From: Reticulascus tulasneorum
Lineage: Eukaryota; Ascomycota; Sordariomycetes; Glomerellales; Reticulascaceae
Reading direction: 5' to 3'
Length of the DNA stretch: 64,000 nucleotides
Assembly (NCBI GenBank): GCA_001557505.1
Contig: LSAX01000003.1
Span: 1,178,001-1,242,000, forward strand
Shown here: piece by piece, positions 11,601 to 23,857 of the stretch
Numbering within the stretch: position 1 is the first letter of the stretch
Layout of the letters: every line of letters begins with the position of its first letter
Program-made: the position numbers and the translations under genes
The notes under the pieces: generated by a model
The model's database searches: none
Told to the model about the DNA's origin: nothing
The model's input: the letters and a program-made list of their open reading frames with translations, nothing else

Positions 11601-12373
11601 TTACAAGATGCTACCGAGAACACCTCCAACGACATTTACAACGGGGAGGCCGGCCACTATACCAGTGACAGGGGAAAGAATGCCGCCAACGATGGTCTTC
11701 AGGCCGTTGGTAGCTCCCAGCAGTTTAGCGACCAAGGGGTTGGTGAAAGCGATATCGCCAACGGTACCGACAACACCGAAAGCAAGGCCAATAACAGGTG
11801 TTGCGAGAGGTCCAACAAGAGCTGTGACGGCAGCGATCTCAGCGCTCAAAGCTTCGAGAGCATCTGTACGTCCAGTTGTTAGAAATTACTCCCGAGAACA
11901 TAAAATGAAGCTACTTACCAGCAGCAACGGAGCCAACAGTCGCCTTCAGCGTGGTCTCAATATCAGCAACTAGGGTTTGAACATCGCTAACAATAGCAAG
12001 GACAGTCTCGATCTCTCCTTCCGCAATAGGCAGGGCAATTCCCAGGATTAGTGGGACGATAGTGCCGACGACCCCTTCAATTTCTGTAACGATAGTCTTG
12101 AGCGAAGCATCAACTTTGACAACGACGTCGGTAACTTCAACACCATTGATAGTAGCCGCTGTAGGAGTGTTAGCGTGTGCTCGAATCTTGACCTGCGCCA
12201 GTGGTAAGAAGCATACTGATGGTGGTGAGCTCAGTCTCGACAGTGGTCTTGAGGCTGGAAACAGTAGATAGAACCAATGCCAGAGGGTCGGCTCTAGAGA
12301 CAGGGGCTGGAGTTGGAGCCGCGAAAACGGAGCTCACGGAGAGAGCAGCAAAGATGGCACCAGTGAACTTCAT
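11601..12373 (-). CDS. Secreted hydrophobic cysteine-free protein, unknown family
   Basis: Minus-strand gene with three exons (12373-12217, 12158-11919, 11863-11601) and introns 12159-12216 and 11864-11918 bounded by GTATGC/CTACAG and GTAAGT/GTACAG. The product is 219 residues. It begins with a clear signal peptide, MKFTGAIFAALSVSSVFAAP. The mature part has no Cys and almost no aromatic residues; it is built from long heptad-like stretches of Val, Ile, Leu, Ala and Thr (for example TEIEGVVGTIVPLILGIALP) and ends in a Gly/Val-rich tail ending in GVLGSIL. Length, secretion and composition recall fungal hydrophobic surface-binding or cell-wall mannoproteins (HsbA-like), but no diagnostic motif is seen, so this is only an analogy. 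A role at the cell surface or as a secreted effector are both possible. Confidence 0.82.
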
Positions 12374-14529
12374 GTTGGCGGAGGAGATATGTTGATTTGT
12401 AAATGTGGATTTGCAAAGGATATAGGAACAAGGACAGATGCGAGATTTTGTAATGAGTGACTTGAGTTGAGTTGGTAAAGAGTAAAAAAATGCACGAAGC
12501 TATTTGGAGTAAATCGAGTTCTTGTTGGATGGGAGCTGCAGAACAAAGCTTCTCTGGACGGGCGAGAGAACCAGTTCATATACTTTACCGTCCCAGGAGT
12601 GTTCCGCTCCGATGATCTCATGAAATGACTGATGCTGGTAACTGCTTTCTGCTTATCCTTTACAGCCCTGAACAAAATCCAAGCTGCCGCAGCTCGAGAT
12701 GGCTTGGAGATACGGATCAACAATTACAAAACGAGTGAGTCTGACATCCTGATAGAAATCAGCGTCCCAAAGCGGCAATGTTCCTGAGCATCACATCCCC
12801 TCAAACATTTTGCACGGACCACAACCAAGTCAGGAAGGCGGCGCAAGAGGTGATCACGGATCTGCTTATTAGCTCAATATGGACCATGAGTCGATCGCAA
12901 TGATTTCTGACCCAGGAGCCCCGGTTGCTAACCCAAAATCCGCATGGTCCCGGCCCCTGTTATAAATCGCTCGGCACTACCTGATAGGCTGCGGGTGGCG
13001 TCTCGGTGCACGGGTCCTGAATGCTCCACAATGCCACCGAAGATCTTCACCTTCGTACATAGACATTCACTCCTGACGTGGGATATTGATGACGGATATA
13101 ACCGACACATGGGAGCGACTTTAGAAAAATGACGTTGTAAACTGGCAAGATATACGTGAGGGCATTGAAGATGGTCGTTTGGTAATGACCTCGTAATTGA
13201 AATGACCTTGAAGATTGTTGCATCCAAATCTCACTTAAGATTGATACCCATCGCCCGAATATGGGCCATTACATGCATTTCAATAAAAACAAGGAGACGG
13301 CCTCTTGGGTAAGATCCCACAGCTGCTTTCCACAGGAAGTACTCACACGGAAAGGGGCAGCACCTCCGAGCCAGATCACAAAGTGGTGTCCTTGATGCCG
13401 ATAATACTAAGGCGGAGTGTTTCAATGGCGCATGGGGAACCAGCAAGAAGCGTGCTTTGGCTCATAATAATCCAGCTTAATGGCTCCCCCGCAATCCAGA
13501 ATCCATCGGCTACTTTGTGAGTGCGCTGCGGGTATCAGGGGTAATTATACGAGGTCCCAGTTAACGACCTTACAAGCCAGAAGCCAGACAATGCCAGTAC
13601 GGCGTCAGAGGTACCTGTCCAACAACAAAACCTTCTATGCTTGCAGTACCTCTGATTTAATTAATACACCCAAGTTCTGCTCGAATTCCAGCGGGCGCAA
13701 GACCAATACTAGCCTTCCGTATCGTGGTACATCTTCTTCAACAATCTTGACGGTGATTAACGAAGAATAATGACCACCGGTGGCACTGAAAGCCCGGCTA
13801 GCTGTTAGTTGCAGGAGTGCAAGATCAGCTGAAGACTGCAGGGTCTCAGTTCCCCACGCTACATGTTCTTGTGAGCGGCCACCCACAACTTACTGAGCGA
13901 TGAGCGAGTTTTCTCTTTGGAGCTTTTTATAAGTCCCAAGCGCTATACTTGCGGTGCTCTAGAGTTGCCTCCCGATATGCCATTGATGAGTGCGCTGATG
14001 TGCTTAGTGGCCAAAAGATGTAGGTTTCCAATTTTTTTTAAGTCGACGCTGTTTCGGAGTTGTCGTACCAGCTGAACAGTGTGGATAGACATGTCGTCTG
14101 AGAGCTGAAGAGATGCTTGAATGAAATCATCTGCTATTTTGAAGTAGTAGTATTACTTCTGACTGACCAGCCAACTTCACCTACGACACCCTATCACCTT
14201 TTTACTCATAAACGACTTATTACTGATCTTTGGTCTTCGTAGCATGGCACACAATTAAATCCAAGAGCTACAACTCCCAGCAAATGCTGAGGCTCCATCT
14301 TATCAGTAACATAACACAAAGTCATTGAGGTACCAGGATGATACCCAATAGGTGAGACCTTCAAAAACCCTACCAATGCCTGAAATGACTTTCAACCCAT
14401 GATATCCAGCCCAAGTACGCCAATAAATGCAGTCCATAGCCCAACTAAAAACCTGCAAGCTAATTCAATGCAAATTCGCAGGTGCCCGATCTCAAATAAC
14501 AGTAATCGTCACTTCTCCGGCTCTCAGCC
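12374..14529. other. Gene-poor region, no supportable gene
   Basis: About 2.2 kb. The part next to 12374 is the promoter of the secreted protein gene. A minus-strand frame at 12370-12723 is open but looks like promoter sequence. Frames at 13480-13770 (plus) and 13635-13886 (minus) overlap antisense and show no family content. Nothing else is seen. Confidence 0.5.
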
Positions 14530-15919
14530 TCAAACTTTTACCAGCAACCCCGTGCCAGCCTTTGCGACGCGAGTGCCGTAGAGAAAGAGAGTCGTCATGA
14601 GAATGGTGAAACCCGCGAACAACTGAATCCCGAGATATTGTCCCGTCGTGTTGAGAATTGCTCCTGCAATCGGAGCACCGCACAGCGAGCCAATGGCATT
14701 TAGAAAATTGGCAGTTCCCATACGAGCGCCTAGGAAACTCAGGTCCGCCGTGATAGAGGTGAGCACAACGGCGGGCAGCGAGACAATGCCTCCCGAAGTA
14801 AATCCGTACATGACCGCAAACACGACGTTGCCCGGCCCTGTGGTGACTGCGATCCAAGAACAGGTCACCACGCTTGCCAAGAGCGCGACGGCCATCATTG
14901 TGTTAACGGGACCAATTCTCACAACAAAGTACGAAGGAGCCAGCCGCCCCAAGATGGAGGCTGCGTTCAAGATGGCGATAAGGTGGAGCGCGAGGTTCTT
15001 GTCTGTCAGCCCATGGCTCATGGCGTATGTCTGAAGGTAAAAGATGGGAACGAAGAAGCCAAAATTGCTAAAGAACAATGCTAGACAGTAGAACAGGTAG
15101 GGGACCTCCTTGAACGCCGTTTTGTCAATGAGTGAGCGGACCTTGCGGGGCTTGCCCCGTTGCCTCATGACAAGACACGCGAAAGCACATGTCGAGAAAG
15201 CAACGAAGCCGAGAATGCGAGCCGTCCAGGCAAAGCCGATCTTGGACTCGAGGCCCTGAAATATGAGGGGATAGACAACGCCTCCGCAACTGCTGCCGAC
15301 GACGGCGATGCCATTCACAAGTGCCCTCTTCGTGGTGAAGTACTGGGGAAGGACAGCAAGGGCTGGGACAACGAGACAACCTGCCCCGAGGCCAATGCAT
15401 AAGGCTTGGGAAAGCAAGATGTGCCAATACTCGGTTGCAAGGCTCAACATCATAAAGCCAAACCCAATCATGAAGGTGCCAGTGGCGAGGAGACTCTTGA
15501 AATAGCCTGCATCAAAGAGCGGACCAGATATCACACTCCCTCCCAAGAGTAGGAACGACTGGATGGATCCTATCCACGATATTGCATCAAGTGTTGAGTC
15601 TTGAAGGAGATTTGACTCGTAGTATGTCTGGAAGACTCCAAATGTGTTCACAATGCCCCTGGTGATGTTAGAAACCACCAAACGGTTTAGACTGTTCGAA
15701 GATCGAAGCTGCTACGACACGGAGGTCTTACCATGAGTTGAAGAAAAGAGCAAAACCTCCAGCTACCTGGAGCCATGCCACCAACCCGCCATTCGGTATC
15801 TCATCTGGATCCGGAAACAGGGCAAGATCTGCTGCTGGGGCAAGTTCTGAGTCTGTCTTGGCGCTATGTTCTGCTGCCGATTCTACCCGGTGCAGAGAAA
15901 GATCTCCCGAGGACTTCAT
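14530..15919 (-). CDS. MFS transporter, monocarboxylate-transporter-like
   Basis: Plasma-membrane or vacuolar transporter of the MCT-like fungal group; substrate unknown (members carry monocarboxylates, riboflavin or secondary metabolites). Two exons, 15919-15732 and 15658-14530, joined across intron 15659-15731 (GTAAGA donor, CACCAG acceptor), give 438 residues. The join restores the family hallmark ALFFNSWGIVNTFGVFQTYY in transmembrane helix 1. The cytosolic N-terminus (about 45 residues) leads into PNGGLVAWLQVAGGF, the usual (P)DGG-AW motif of this group, here with Asn. About twelve hydrophobic segments follow, including GLGAGCLVVPALAVLPQYF and the loop RQRGKPRKVRSLIDKTAFKE. ATG 15919 is the only reasonable start. 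The next gene on the same strand is a GMC oxidoreductase, but 0.7 kb separates them. Confidence 0.92.
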
Positions 15920-16638
15920 GATCGCGGATTGGCGTGACCTGCAAAGGGAGCCTGAGAGAAGTCTCTGTCACGAGTCTCTATTCAGCGCACTGATAGCTCA
16001 CGACAGCTTATAACAGGAACGACAACTGGAAGCAGAAGTGAGAATGGAATAGATGGCTATTTACAGGAAGATGAAGATTCTGCTCACACATCGGTTGGAA
16101 GGGCGTCGGCACGTGCGTCGGCGGCCCTGCACCGCATTTCCAAATCAAATTTCCGCGCCGGTGTCGCTGTTAGCTCGATGAAACGACACTAACTTGTTGG
16201 TCATCGCGCATCGGAAGCGGAGTCATGGGAAGATTCACATCCGTTTTAGGATGCGGGGATGTGGTCATGATTCGATAATGTGCTCCAGTGGCCTCGGCCA
16301 CATCCGAACTAACAGTATACCCAATCCTATTACAGAAGGCCCATGCCGCACTTTTGATGGATGATGACAACCGTTACTGTCTACCGAACAGTTCAGATGG
16401 ACTAGTCAGTATCTTCAGGAACAAAAAATTCAGAGACCTGATGATGAAGGTCGAAAAAATGTTGGTTGTTCTCACGTGAAGTCATCAAATGGAACGGATA
16501 TCGTCGAACTTCGGGCTCCAAATGCGCTGAATGCCTCGACAATAAATTTGCGATCGCGAACAGAAGACGCTTTTCGCCTCTGAAACCGCACATTAATAAC
16601 ATCTTACAAGTCAGAACTTGCCACCCCACTCCTAGTGC
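15920..16638. other. Intergenic region between GMC oxidoreductase 3' end and MFS 5' end
   Basis: Promoter of the MFS gene on the left and terminator side of the GMC gene on the right. Only short overlapping frames are seen. Confidence 0.5.
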
Positions 16639-18753
16639 TTATAAATCTTCAAGGATCATTTGCGCGCCCTTCTCAGCAATCGCGTACACCGTGGCCTGCA
16701 AATGCGCGCTGATTTGCAAAGGCATGATACTGGCATCGATGACTCGCAATCTCTTGACGCCGTAGACTCTCAATCGTTCATCAACCACGCCACTGCTGAT
16801 GCCCCCATGGCCCCCCATAGCGCATGTCCCGATAGGATGCCAGTCCGTGGTGGTGGTGCGGGTGATCCACTCCCGAATCTCATCGTCGGAAGCCGAAGCT
16901 GGTGGGAAGACACGGCAGCGAATAAGATCCGACAAAGGCTTGGCACCAGAGATCTGGCCGGCAAAGCGAGCACAGTGATCCATTATCTCCAGATCCAATG
17001 CGCCGTGTGGACCCGCATAGTACTGCGGGTCAATCTCAGGCTTGTCGTAGATTGTTGACTTGGTGCTGTCAGGTGATGCTCCACGGATATGGCTTGAGCC
17101 TTTCGAGAATGGGTGCTGAAGGATTTGAAGCATCGTGCCGTACTTCTTGCCACCAGCCGAACTGGGTTGGAACTGTGTGCTCCAGTTGCCGAGGTCAAAG
17201 ATGTACTCGATCTGTCCGACCTTCGTTGGGCCGGCGAAGCGACCGTGAAAGATGGCCGTCCGTTCCGGTGGAAACGCGGTCAAGCCGCCAATCCTAGATG
17301 AGATGCCGGCGAGGTCCTCATCCGGCATGACCCGAGAGAGCGGCAAGTAGCAGATAGAACAAGGAAGAATGGCCAACGGTCCGGAGCGATCCTGCAAGAA
17401 CTGCTCCCGGGCTGAAGCGGCAGCGACCTCATCCTGTTTGATGTCATCCGGATTCGCGAGTAACGGATCGACCTCAAAGACCATGACCAACACTAACACT
17501 AGTTAGTATGTCTGCAAGTCACATGTTGTAGATAAGCTTGACTACTTACTGATATGGTCCTGGAGATTCTCGCCCACCATCTGGCTGTGTATCTTGGTCT
17601 TGATGCCGGCCTTGGAAAGTATTGCAGCGTTGCCTATCCCGGATAATTCCAGCAGCTGTGGCGACTGCACACTGCCTGCGCAGAGAATTATCTCACGAGA
17701 CGCAGAGGCAAAGAATTCACGCCCCCGGTGGCTAAACCGGACACCCGTCGCAACCCACTCGCCATTTTGTTTACTGAGAACAATCTCACTGACCAAAGCT
17801 CCAGTGAGCAAATGAAGATTCGGTCTGGATAATGCAGCCTTGTAGTAGTCGGCTGAGTATGACCTAGAACCAGTCGCAGGATTGACGGAGCAAATGTTCG
17901 TCCAAACGCCGACGTTGGAGCCCGAGAGATGCGCCTTGTTTGTCTCGACGCCGAGCGAGTTCAGTGTCTCATGCCAAACCGCATGAGAGGCGGAATACTC
18001 GCCGCAGTAGGAAATGTGCACGGGCCCTGATGTTCCAATTGCGTCTGCGTCGTCGTAGATCACATTGCCAAGTTCGGTATCAGTAGTGGGCGGGTGGAAT
18101 GTTTCGGACTGCTTGAAGAATGGTCTGCGAAACTAGGTTAGTGTACCCTTCAGATAAATATATGTATTGCAGTCGGTTTCCCATCATCTCAAGCCAGCAT
18201 GGAGATGTCAAAACCGCACAAACCGCAGCATTCAATTGTCGCCTTTTTGCCCTGATAGTGCAGAGATAAGCAGCGAACGGACCACCCAGAAAACGTGGGA
18301 GTGAGGGAGACATCCGCATGGCGCAAAACATCTGACACAAGGAGGCACAAGGACTGACACTAGGCTATGCCATCCCCAGCCAGGATTCCCTAGTTCTTCC
18401 CAGGCATCATAGTCTTCTCGACTTGCACGATTCCAGGTCATGAAATTGATGGCGCTCGTTCCGCCCAAAACTTTCCCGCGGGGCCACGGGAGCGCCCGCC
18501 CTCCCAGCCCATTCTGGGGTAGCGTCTCAAACCTCCAGTCGTGGCGCGTACCCAAGGTTCTTCCATAATATCCTGGGATGTCGATCGTTTCCTCGTCGAA
18601 TGCCGCCGTGCCAGCTTCCAATACACCGACGCTGAGAGCCGAGTTCTCGGACAACCGTGCTGCGACTGCTAGGCCAGCAGTGCCGCCACCGACAATGATA
18701 AAGTCAAAGTCACGACTGCAGAAGTCGTCTGCGCTCGCCGTTGAATGCGCCAT
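16639..18753 (-). CDS. GMC family FAD-dependent oxidoreductase (choline/glucose dehydrogenase type)
   Basis: Flavoenzyme that oxidises an alcohol; substrate unknown. Three exons (18753-18359, 18124-17550, 17492-16639) give 607 residues, in the normal 580-640 range. Splicing across 18125-18358 (GTCAGT donor, 234 bp, long for this window) gives GWHSLVPFFKQSETFHPP; across 17493-17549 it gives NLQDHIMLVMVFEVDP. Motifs: the FAD-binding IIVGGGTAGLAVAARLSE (residues 19-36) with Glu at the end of strand 2 (GVLEAGTA), the first GMC signature GKVLGGTSAINFM, the second signature GSVQSPQLLELSGIG, and the catalytic His542 in DWHPIGTCAMG with a second His near 586 (SAHLQAT). There is no signal peptide, so it is probably intracellular. 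An ATG at 18975 would add 74 residues without domain content and is not favoured. The exact acceptor of the last intron (TTAG, or CTAG 6 bases upstream) is uncertain. Confidence 0.9.
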
Positions 18754-19642
18754 CGGGTGACTCGGTCGCCATGGATTGGTGGTAATTGCAAAACCACCGT
18801 CTCGCTGAGACAGGGTTAGTCTTAAGTCTCTGCGCCATGGGTAGTCGTTCGGTCTATCATGCAGGAAGTCTTCCCCACGAGTCGTGGCTTCCTCTGGCAC
18901 GTTACTCGAAGAAACCCATGGCTTGGGAGCTTGGACTGCCGGGTGCCGTCCAGTCCAATGATAGCCGGAGTGCATGCGACTAAATCAAGAGAACCAATAG
19001 GACGGGAAACTAACAGCTCGGAGTTACAGGGATGTACGAGACATCAAAACAGACAAAGAAACCCCCCAAAAAGTGATAAATGAGAAGTTGGGACACTCAG
19101 TTACGTACAGCGTTAGAACAGTTATGTATGTCTGGGAGGGAGTGTGATGGGGGTAACAATGCCAGAAGCTTACTGGAGATCCGAGCCCTTGGAAGCCTTG
19201 GAGCGAAATGCTTATCATGGACTTGGTCCTATTACTGGTCTTTTCCCCCACGCTAAATGTGCTAATACCACGGGACGGGTCCAAGGGTCCATGTTCCCCG
19301 CCTGGCTGCTAATGTCGGGGCCATGAAAAGTGCCCGACCCGGACAGGCAAAGATGAGCGCTTTCTACTCTGGGTTAATCTGTGCATACTGTTTTAGTGAG
19401 GTAACTATTGGCAGGGTGGTCCTAGCCCACGGTCACAGGGGAAGGCCGCTTCCAACGATGACCAAATCCGCGGTGCTCAGGAGAAGTTTCGGCAGATGGC
19501 CGCGAACCTCAAAGACGGTCGTATCAATACGATGCTATCTCCTTACCATGTCAGCATCGATCTCTTCTGGAATACATAACAAGCGGCAATCGACATTCTA
19601 AATTCTGACGCGATCAATGCCCTCCTCTCGATCGCCGCAGAC
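18754..19642. other. Divergent promoter region, GMC oxidoreductase / Pth11-like gene
   Basis: About 890 bp separating two divergently transcribed starts. It may carry shared control elements. The plus-strand frame at 19323-19601 has no membrane or receptor content and is not taken as an exon. Confidence 0.5.
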
Positions 19643-21188
19643 ATGGACTTGGACACGTTCGTCCGCTCCATGGCCATAGAGTCGTGGACTCTTTACGCGT
19701 TTGGGCTAGCTTTGATATCTTGCCGTACGTAAGTACAGACCATTCAGGCATCTGGGGCAGGCATCGGGTTCTGGGCTAACACGCGACGAAGGATCTCGCG
19801 CAGGATCAAGCTGGGAGGATGGAAACATCTTCAGGTTGAGGACTACTTGATGGGCTTTGCCACGGTATGTACGCGAGAGGAATAAAGACCTGCCATACTT
19901 TCTTGTAGAACTCGGGCTAATGTTCTGCTACACTCAGATAACCTTCACCGGATTTACCATCTCCGTCAACGAAGTCGCAAAGAATGGAAGCAACTACATG
20001 GCACCGGAGGTGGCAGCAGCCTTGACACCGGAAGAAGTGGATAGGGCCATATATGGTAGCAAGATGACTCTCACTCTCGAAATGTTCACGCTCGCGACTG
20101 TCTGGCTCGTCAAGGCGTGCCTTTTGCTACTCTACTATCGCATAACGTAAGTGCCAGTCCGTGTGCTACATCAAGTGTGATGCTCGTGAATACTGACCAT
20201 TCGAACAACAGCCGAGAAGCGTACTATAAGCAGCAGCTTGCAATCAAGATTATAGCCGTATATTGTAGCATTAGTTATCTCTTGGTCACCCTTCTTTGCT
20301 TGACATACTGGTGTAGTCCCATTGAGGAGTACTGGAGGGTGCCTGTGAAGCACTGTTCGTTTCCCCTCCTTAGACCCAAGCACGAACAAGAATACTAACG
20401 GTACATAAGCTCAATGTGCGACCTATTACGACCATATGATATTTGCGACTTCTTTCAACATCTCATCGGACTTGATGCTCTTGTTGATTCCAATCCCCCT
20501 GATTATTAGGACACATCTGCCGATGAAGAGGCAAGCTGATCACTGCCAGGTTATGAGGCTGCTGCTAACTTGCATGTCAGGAAACTTATTCTCTGCTGTG
20601 TTCTTGGCTTGGGCGTGTTCAACGTTAGTCCAACCCTGGACTGACTCACGCGAAAGGCGGCGAGCCGCAGATGTTAACATTCAACTACAGATTGTCGCGG
20701 CAGTTTTAAACCGTTACTATAACTTCAACAATCCGAACGATCTTGGCTACATGTACTGGTACGTCGGCGAAGTAGCAATCGCCATTTACGTAGGCAACGT
20801 GCCATTATGCTGGCCCCTCTTCCGAAGAGCCTTCCACGCGAGTTCTTGGTTCGATTCGAAAGACCCCCCAACCCCGAAGCAGCAGCGAAGCAAAGAAAGC
20901 AGCCGATTCAGCCGAAGGCATCCGACAGGACACTCCTCATTATGGCTAAGCACACGAGGCCAGACAACATGGGACATGATGGATGATGTAGAGGTTCAGG
21001 GACAGAAGAGGGAGGAGTCAATCCACGAATCCCAGGGGAGCGAGATTGAGCTCACCCCCGGCTGGCACCACGACGCCAACTTGACGGCCGTGAATGCGGA
21101 TCGGACAAATGAGGTGGAGACTAAGAATAATAGAAGAGACTCGGATAGAGTCACTGTTATTAAAACAGTGCATGTCTCTCGCGATTAG
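19643..21188 (+). CDS. Pth11-like seven-transmembrane protein (fungal rhodopsin-domain family)
   Basis: Integral membrane protein of the large Pezizomycotina family related to Magnaporthe Pth11, proposed surface receptors; ligand unknown. No CFEM domain is present. Seven exons were deduced: 19643-19728, 19792-19864, 19938-20146, 20212-20354, 20410-20530, 20581-20623 and 20691-21188, giving 390 residues. Joins give SCRTISRRIKLGGWKHL, MGFATITFTGF, YYRITREAYY and VKHSQCATYYDHM. The most unusual step is PMKRKLILCCVLGLGVFN-IVAAVLNRYYNF, which needs a GC-AG intron at 20531-20580 (AG|GCAAGC, branch GCTAAC) and a GTTAGT intron at 20624-20690; this restores the conserved segment before helix 6. Family hallmarks WYVGEVAIAIYVGNVPLCWP and FNISSDLMLLLIPIPLI are present. 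The cytosolic tail is Ser/Arg-rich. Divergent from the GMC oxidoreductase gene. Confidence 0.88.
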
Positions 21189-21951
21189 AGGCTGATTGTA
21201 ACTGATTAGTATTGATCTACGGATTAATGACCTAGGAAGGCGGCAGCCTGGAGTTTATGGGATGTAGCGATAGTTCCAATTTGATGATACCAAGTTATTA
21301 CAAAGCATTGCGATTTCCTGGCAACTCCTGGCCACTAACTCTTTTCGTCTCTCGAGAGGCAAGGGTCATGCAATGAGCTCAAACAATTCCTGCAAGCCTC
21401 TGCGAAGGATAATGTCCACAGTACACGAGGTCAGGGTATGAGAGGTCAGCTTCCAACCACTCGACTTTTCGTATTTTGCAACTCTGTGCAAATAGCAGCG
21501 ACTGCGTCGGTCCCTTTAACTTCTTTCAGTAACTTCCCTGCACCCGGGAACCTGGATTGCATAGCCGACTGGCTCCCCAACGTACGCCACCGAGCCCAAA
21601 CGAGCGGTCTACTCCTAGGTGATGTGTCAGACTGTTGCGTGCGAGTAGGAAATCCCTGCCCGCCGCCAAAGCTGCTGCTGCAGACTTACCCGTACCGGAA
21701 GCAGCAACTGCATGCATGCCCCGCACCGGCCGCCGTGGGGTTTCTCTCGACGAATAACGTCCCGCACAGCTTGGCCGCGATAACACAGGGTTGCAGGGAG
21801 CCTGCACCTTGCCTAGGCGAGGCATGTATGGAGGAACTGGCTGGACCGTCGCTGCTTCTTTTGAATGCTCTGCTCCCCGATCCAAGCGCTCTTTCCGACC
21901 TGTTCTTCATCTTCTCATCTTCTACTAAGCTTGCGTCCTCTGATTGACAGG
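21189..21951. other. Promoter region of the NCS1 permease gene
   Basis: No gene. Long frames on both strands (21438-21947 plus, 21526-21885 minus) are GC-rich and mutually antisense, without family content. A pyrimidine-rich tract at about 21890-21940 sits directly before the permease start. Confidence 0.5.
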
Positions 21952-23585
21952 ATGGCCGCAGATATGGAGAAGTCGGCGGACACCGCAAATGTTACTACCA
22001 CCTCCTCCGAGGATCTACGAGCTGAAACTCCCTCTCCAATTCTGCCTGTACCTTCTAAACTACGGCAATTGAACGCTCGTATTGAAAGCCTGGCCGGCTT
22101 CGAAGCGCGGGGCATCAGTCGCGTTCTCCCCTCTGAGCGCCAACCACCCTCACTGGCCAGCGACGTCCAGGTCGCGCTGCTCTGGTTCAGCGCCAATGTC
22201 TCAGTCAACAACCTTGCCGTCGGTCTCTTTGGGCCGCTGGTATTTGGTCTGGGATTTCTAGACTCCGCAATGTGTGCGGTTTTCGGAGCACTGCTAGGTA
22301 GCGCCTCGACGGCTTACATGAGTATATGGGGCCCGCAGAGTGGAAATCGAACCATGGTAAGTACCAGCCGACGATTGAAGCGAATACAGCTAACAGGATA
22401 GGTCGTTTGCCGGTACTTCATGGGCTACTGGCCCTCTAAGATTCCATGCTTTCTGAACATTGTGCTTATGGTTGGCTATTGTACAATCGACTGCATCATC
22501 GCGGGCCAGGTGCTCTCCGCTGTTAGCGGAGGCAACATGACTATCATTGTCGGGATCGTTGTTGTGTCTCTGGTATGCTGGGTCGTTGCTGTCTTCGGCA
22601 TGGGTCTGTTCCACCGATACGAGAGGTAAATAGACTAGACCTGAATCTTCGTTCCGTCCGGTGCAATATGCTGACCAAAACTCCCAGATTTGCCTGGATC
22701 CCCCAGGTCCTGGTTCTCTTTGTCCTAATCGGCTGTGCCGGGCCCTTCTTTGACACTGCGACGCCGTCGGTTGGCGACAAACGAACGATCGCTGCAAATC
22801 GGCTATCGTTTCTGTCACTGTGTCTCTACGTGCCAAATTCTTGGGCAGCCGCTGCGTCCGATTTTTACGTCTATTACCCAGAGAAAACCGCGCGTCGGAA
22901 GATCTTTCTTTTGACTCTCACCGGGCTGTGGGTTTCGTTCTCTCTCGTCTATCTTTTAGGCATTGGTCTGGCCACCGGTATCGCTGCCAATGCCGCATGG
23001 GGAGATGCTTACCATGTCTCAACTGGAGCGCTGATTGTAGCTGGCTACGAACCACTTCACGGCTTCGGCCGTTTCTGTTCCGTCATTGTTGCGCTGGGCG
23101 TCATCGCAAATAGCATCCCGGGTACATATTCCGCCGCGCTCGGTTGCCAGGTCATGGGCCGGTATGGCAAGGCGGTCCCGCGGTGGGTGTGGTCGTGCGT
23201 ACTGATCCTTCTCGAGCTAGTCCTGGCTTTGGCGGGACGCGAGCACTTGTTTTTGATTTTCCAGAACTTCCTGGCGCTCATGGGCTATTGGATTGAGTTC
23301 ATGATCTGCATCGTGCTGGAGGAGCACCTGATATTCCGCCGCAACAAGGGGTTTGACTGGACCAAGTGGGAAGATAAGTCATACCTACCTATTGGCTGGG
23401 CTGCCCTGGCATCTTTCCTCCTTGGGTGGTTGGGAGCAGTATTGGGGATGTACCAGATCTGGTATGTTGGACCGCTGGCGGAGCTGGCCGGCCTAGCTGA
23501 TGTTGGAGTCTGGGTTGGCTGTGGATTTGCGTTGATTACGTTTCCCCCTTTGAGATACCTTGAGTTGCGCCTGGTTGGGCGATAA
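21952..23585 (+). CDS. NCS1 purine-cytosine permease (Fcy2-like)
   Basis: Plasma-membrane proton symporter for nucleobases, most likely cytosine or purines, in salvage. Three exons (21952-22356, 22402-22625, 22688-23585) give 508 residues, the family length. Introns are 22357-22401 (only 45 bp, branch GCTAACA) and 22626-22687. The joins give NRTMVVCRYFMGYWPSK and FHRYERFAWIPQV, both conserved family segments. The N-terminal cytosolic part contains LARIESLAGFEARGI-type sequence (here NARIESLAGFEARGI) that precedes helix 1, then WFSANVSVNNLAVGLFGPLVFGL. About twelve membrane segments follow. Conserved IANSIPGTYSAALGCQVMG and the IEFMICIVLEEHLIFRRNKG loop are seen. ATG 21952 is preferred; a second in-frame ATG lies at 21964. 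No neighbouring salvage enzyme is present. Confidence 0.94.
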
Positions 23586-23857
23586 AGCCTCGGCCGAAAG
23601 AACGACATAATGATAGCGAGGAGTCGAGAGGCTCATATCTCTTATAAAGCCAGAATCGTCATCGATATTACACATCTATATATTGAGTTGGTCTCATGAA
23701 TCAACTGGCCAAGTTGCTAGGGCCAACTCACAATGCAAGTACTCTTGATTTGATGTGCGTATGAGGAGCAGCGTGAGACTCGTCTGAATTACTAACAATG
23801 GGAAGTTGTCAGCATCCTAGCTGCACCCTGCCGCGCCATCGTCGAAAGTGGCAGTTC

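Noticed and set aside
18080..18340. 86-codon minus-strand frame
   Set aside because: Lies almost entirely in the 234-bp intron of the GMC oxidoreductase.
18754..18975. 74-residue N-terminal extension of the GMC oxidoreductase from ATG 18975
   Set aside because: The extension has no domain or targeting signal, and the family start sits close to the FAD motif as with ATG 18753.
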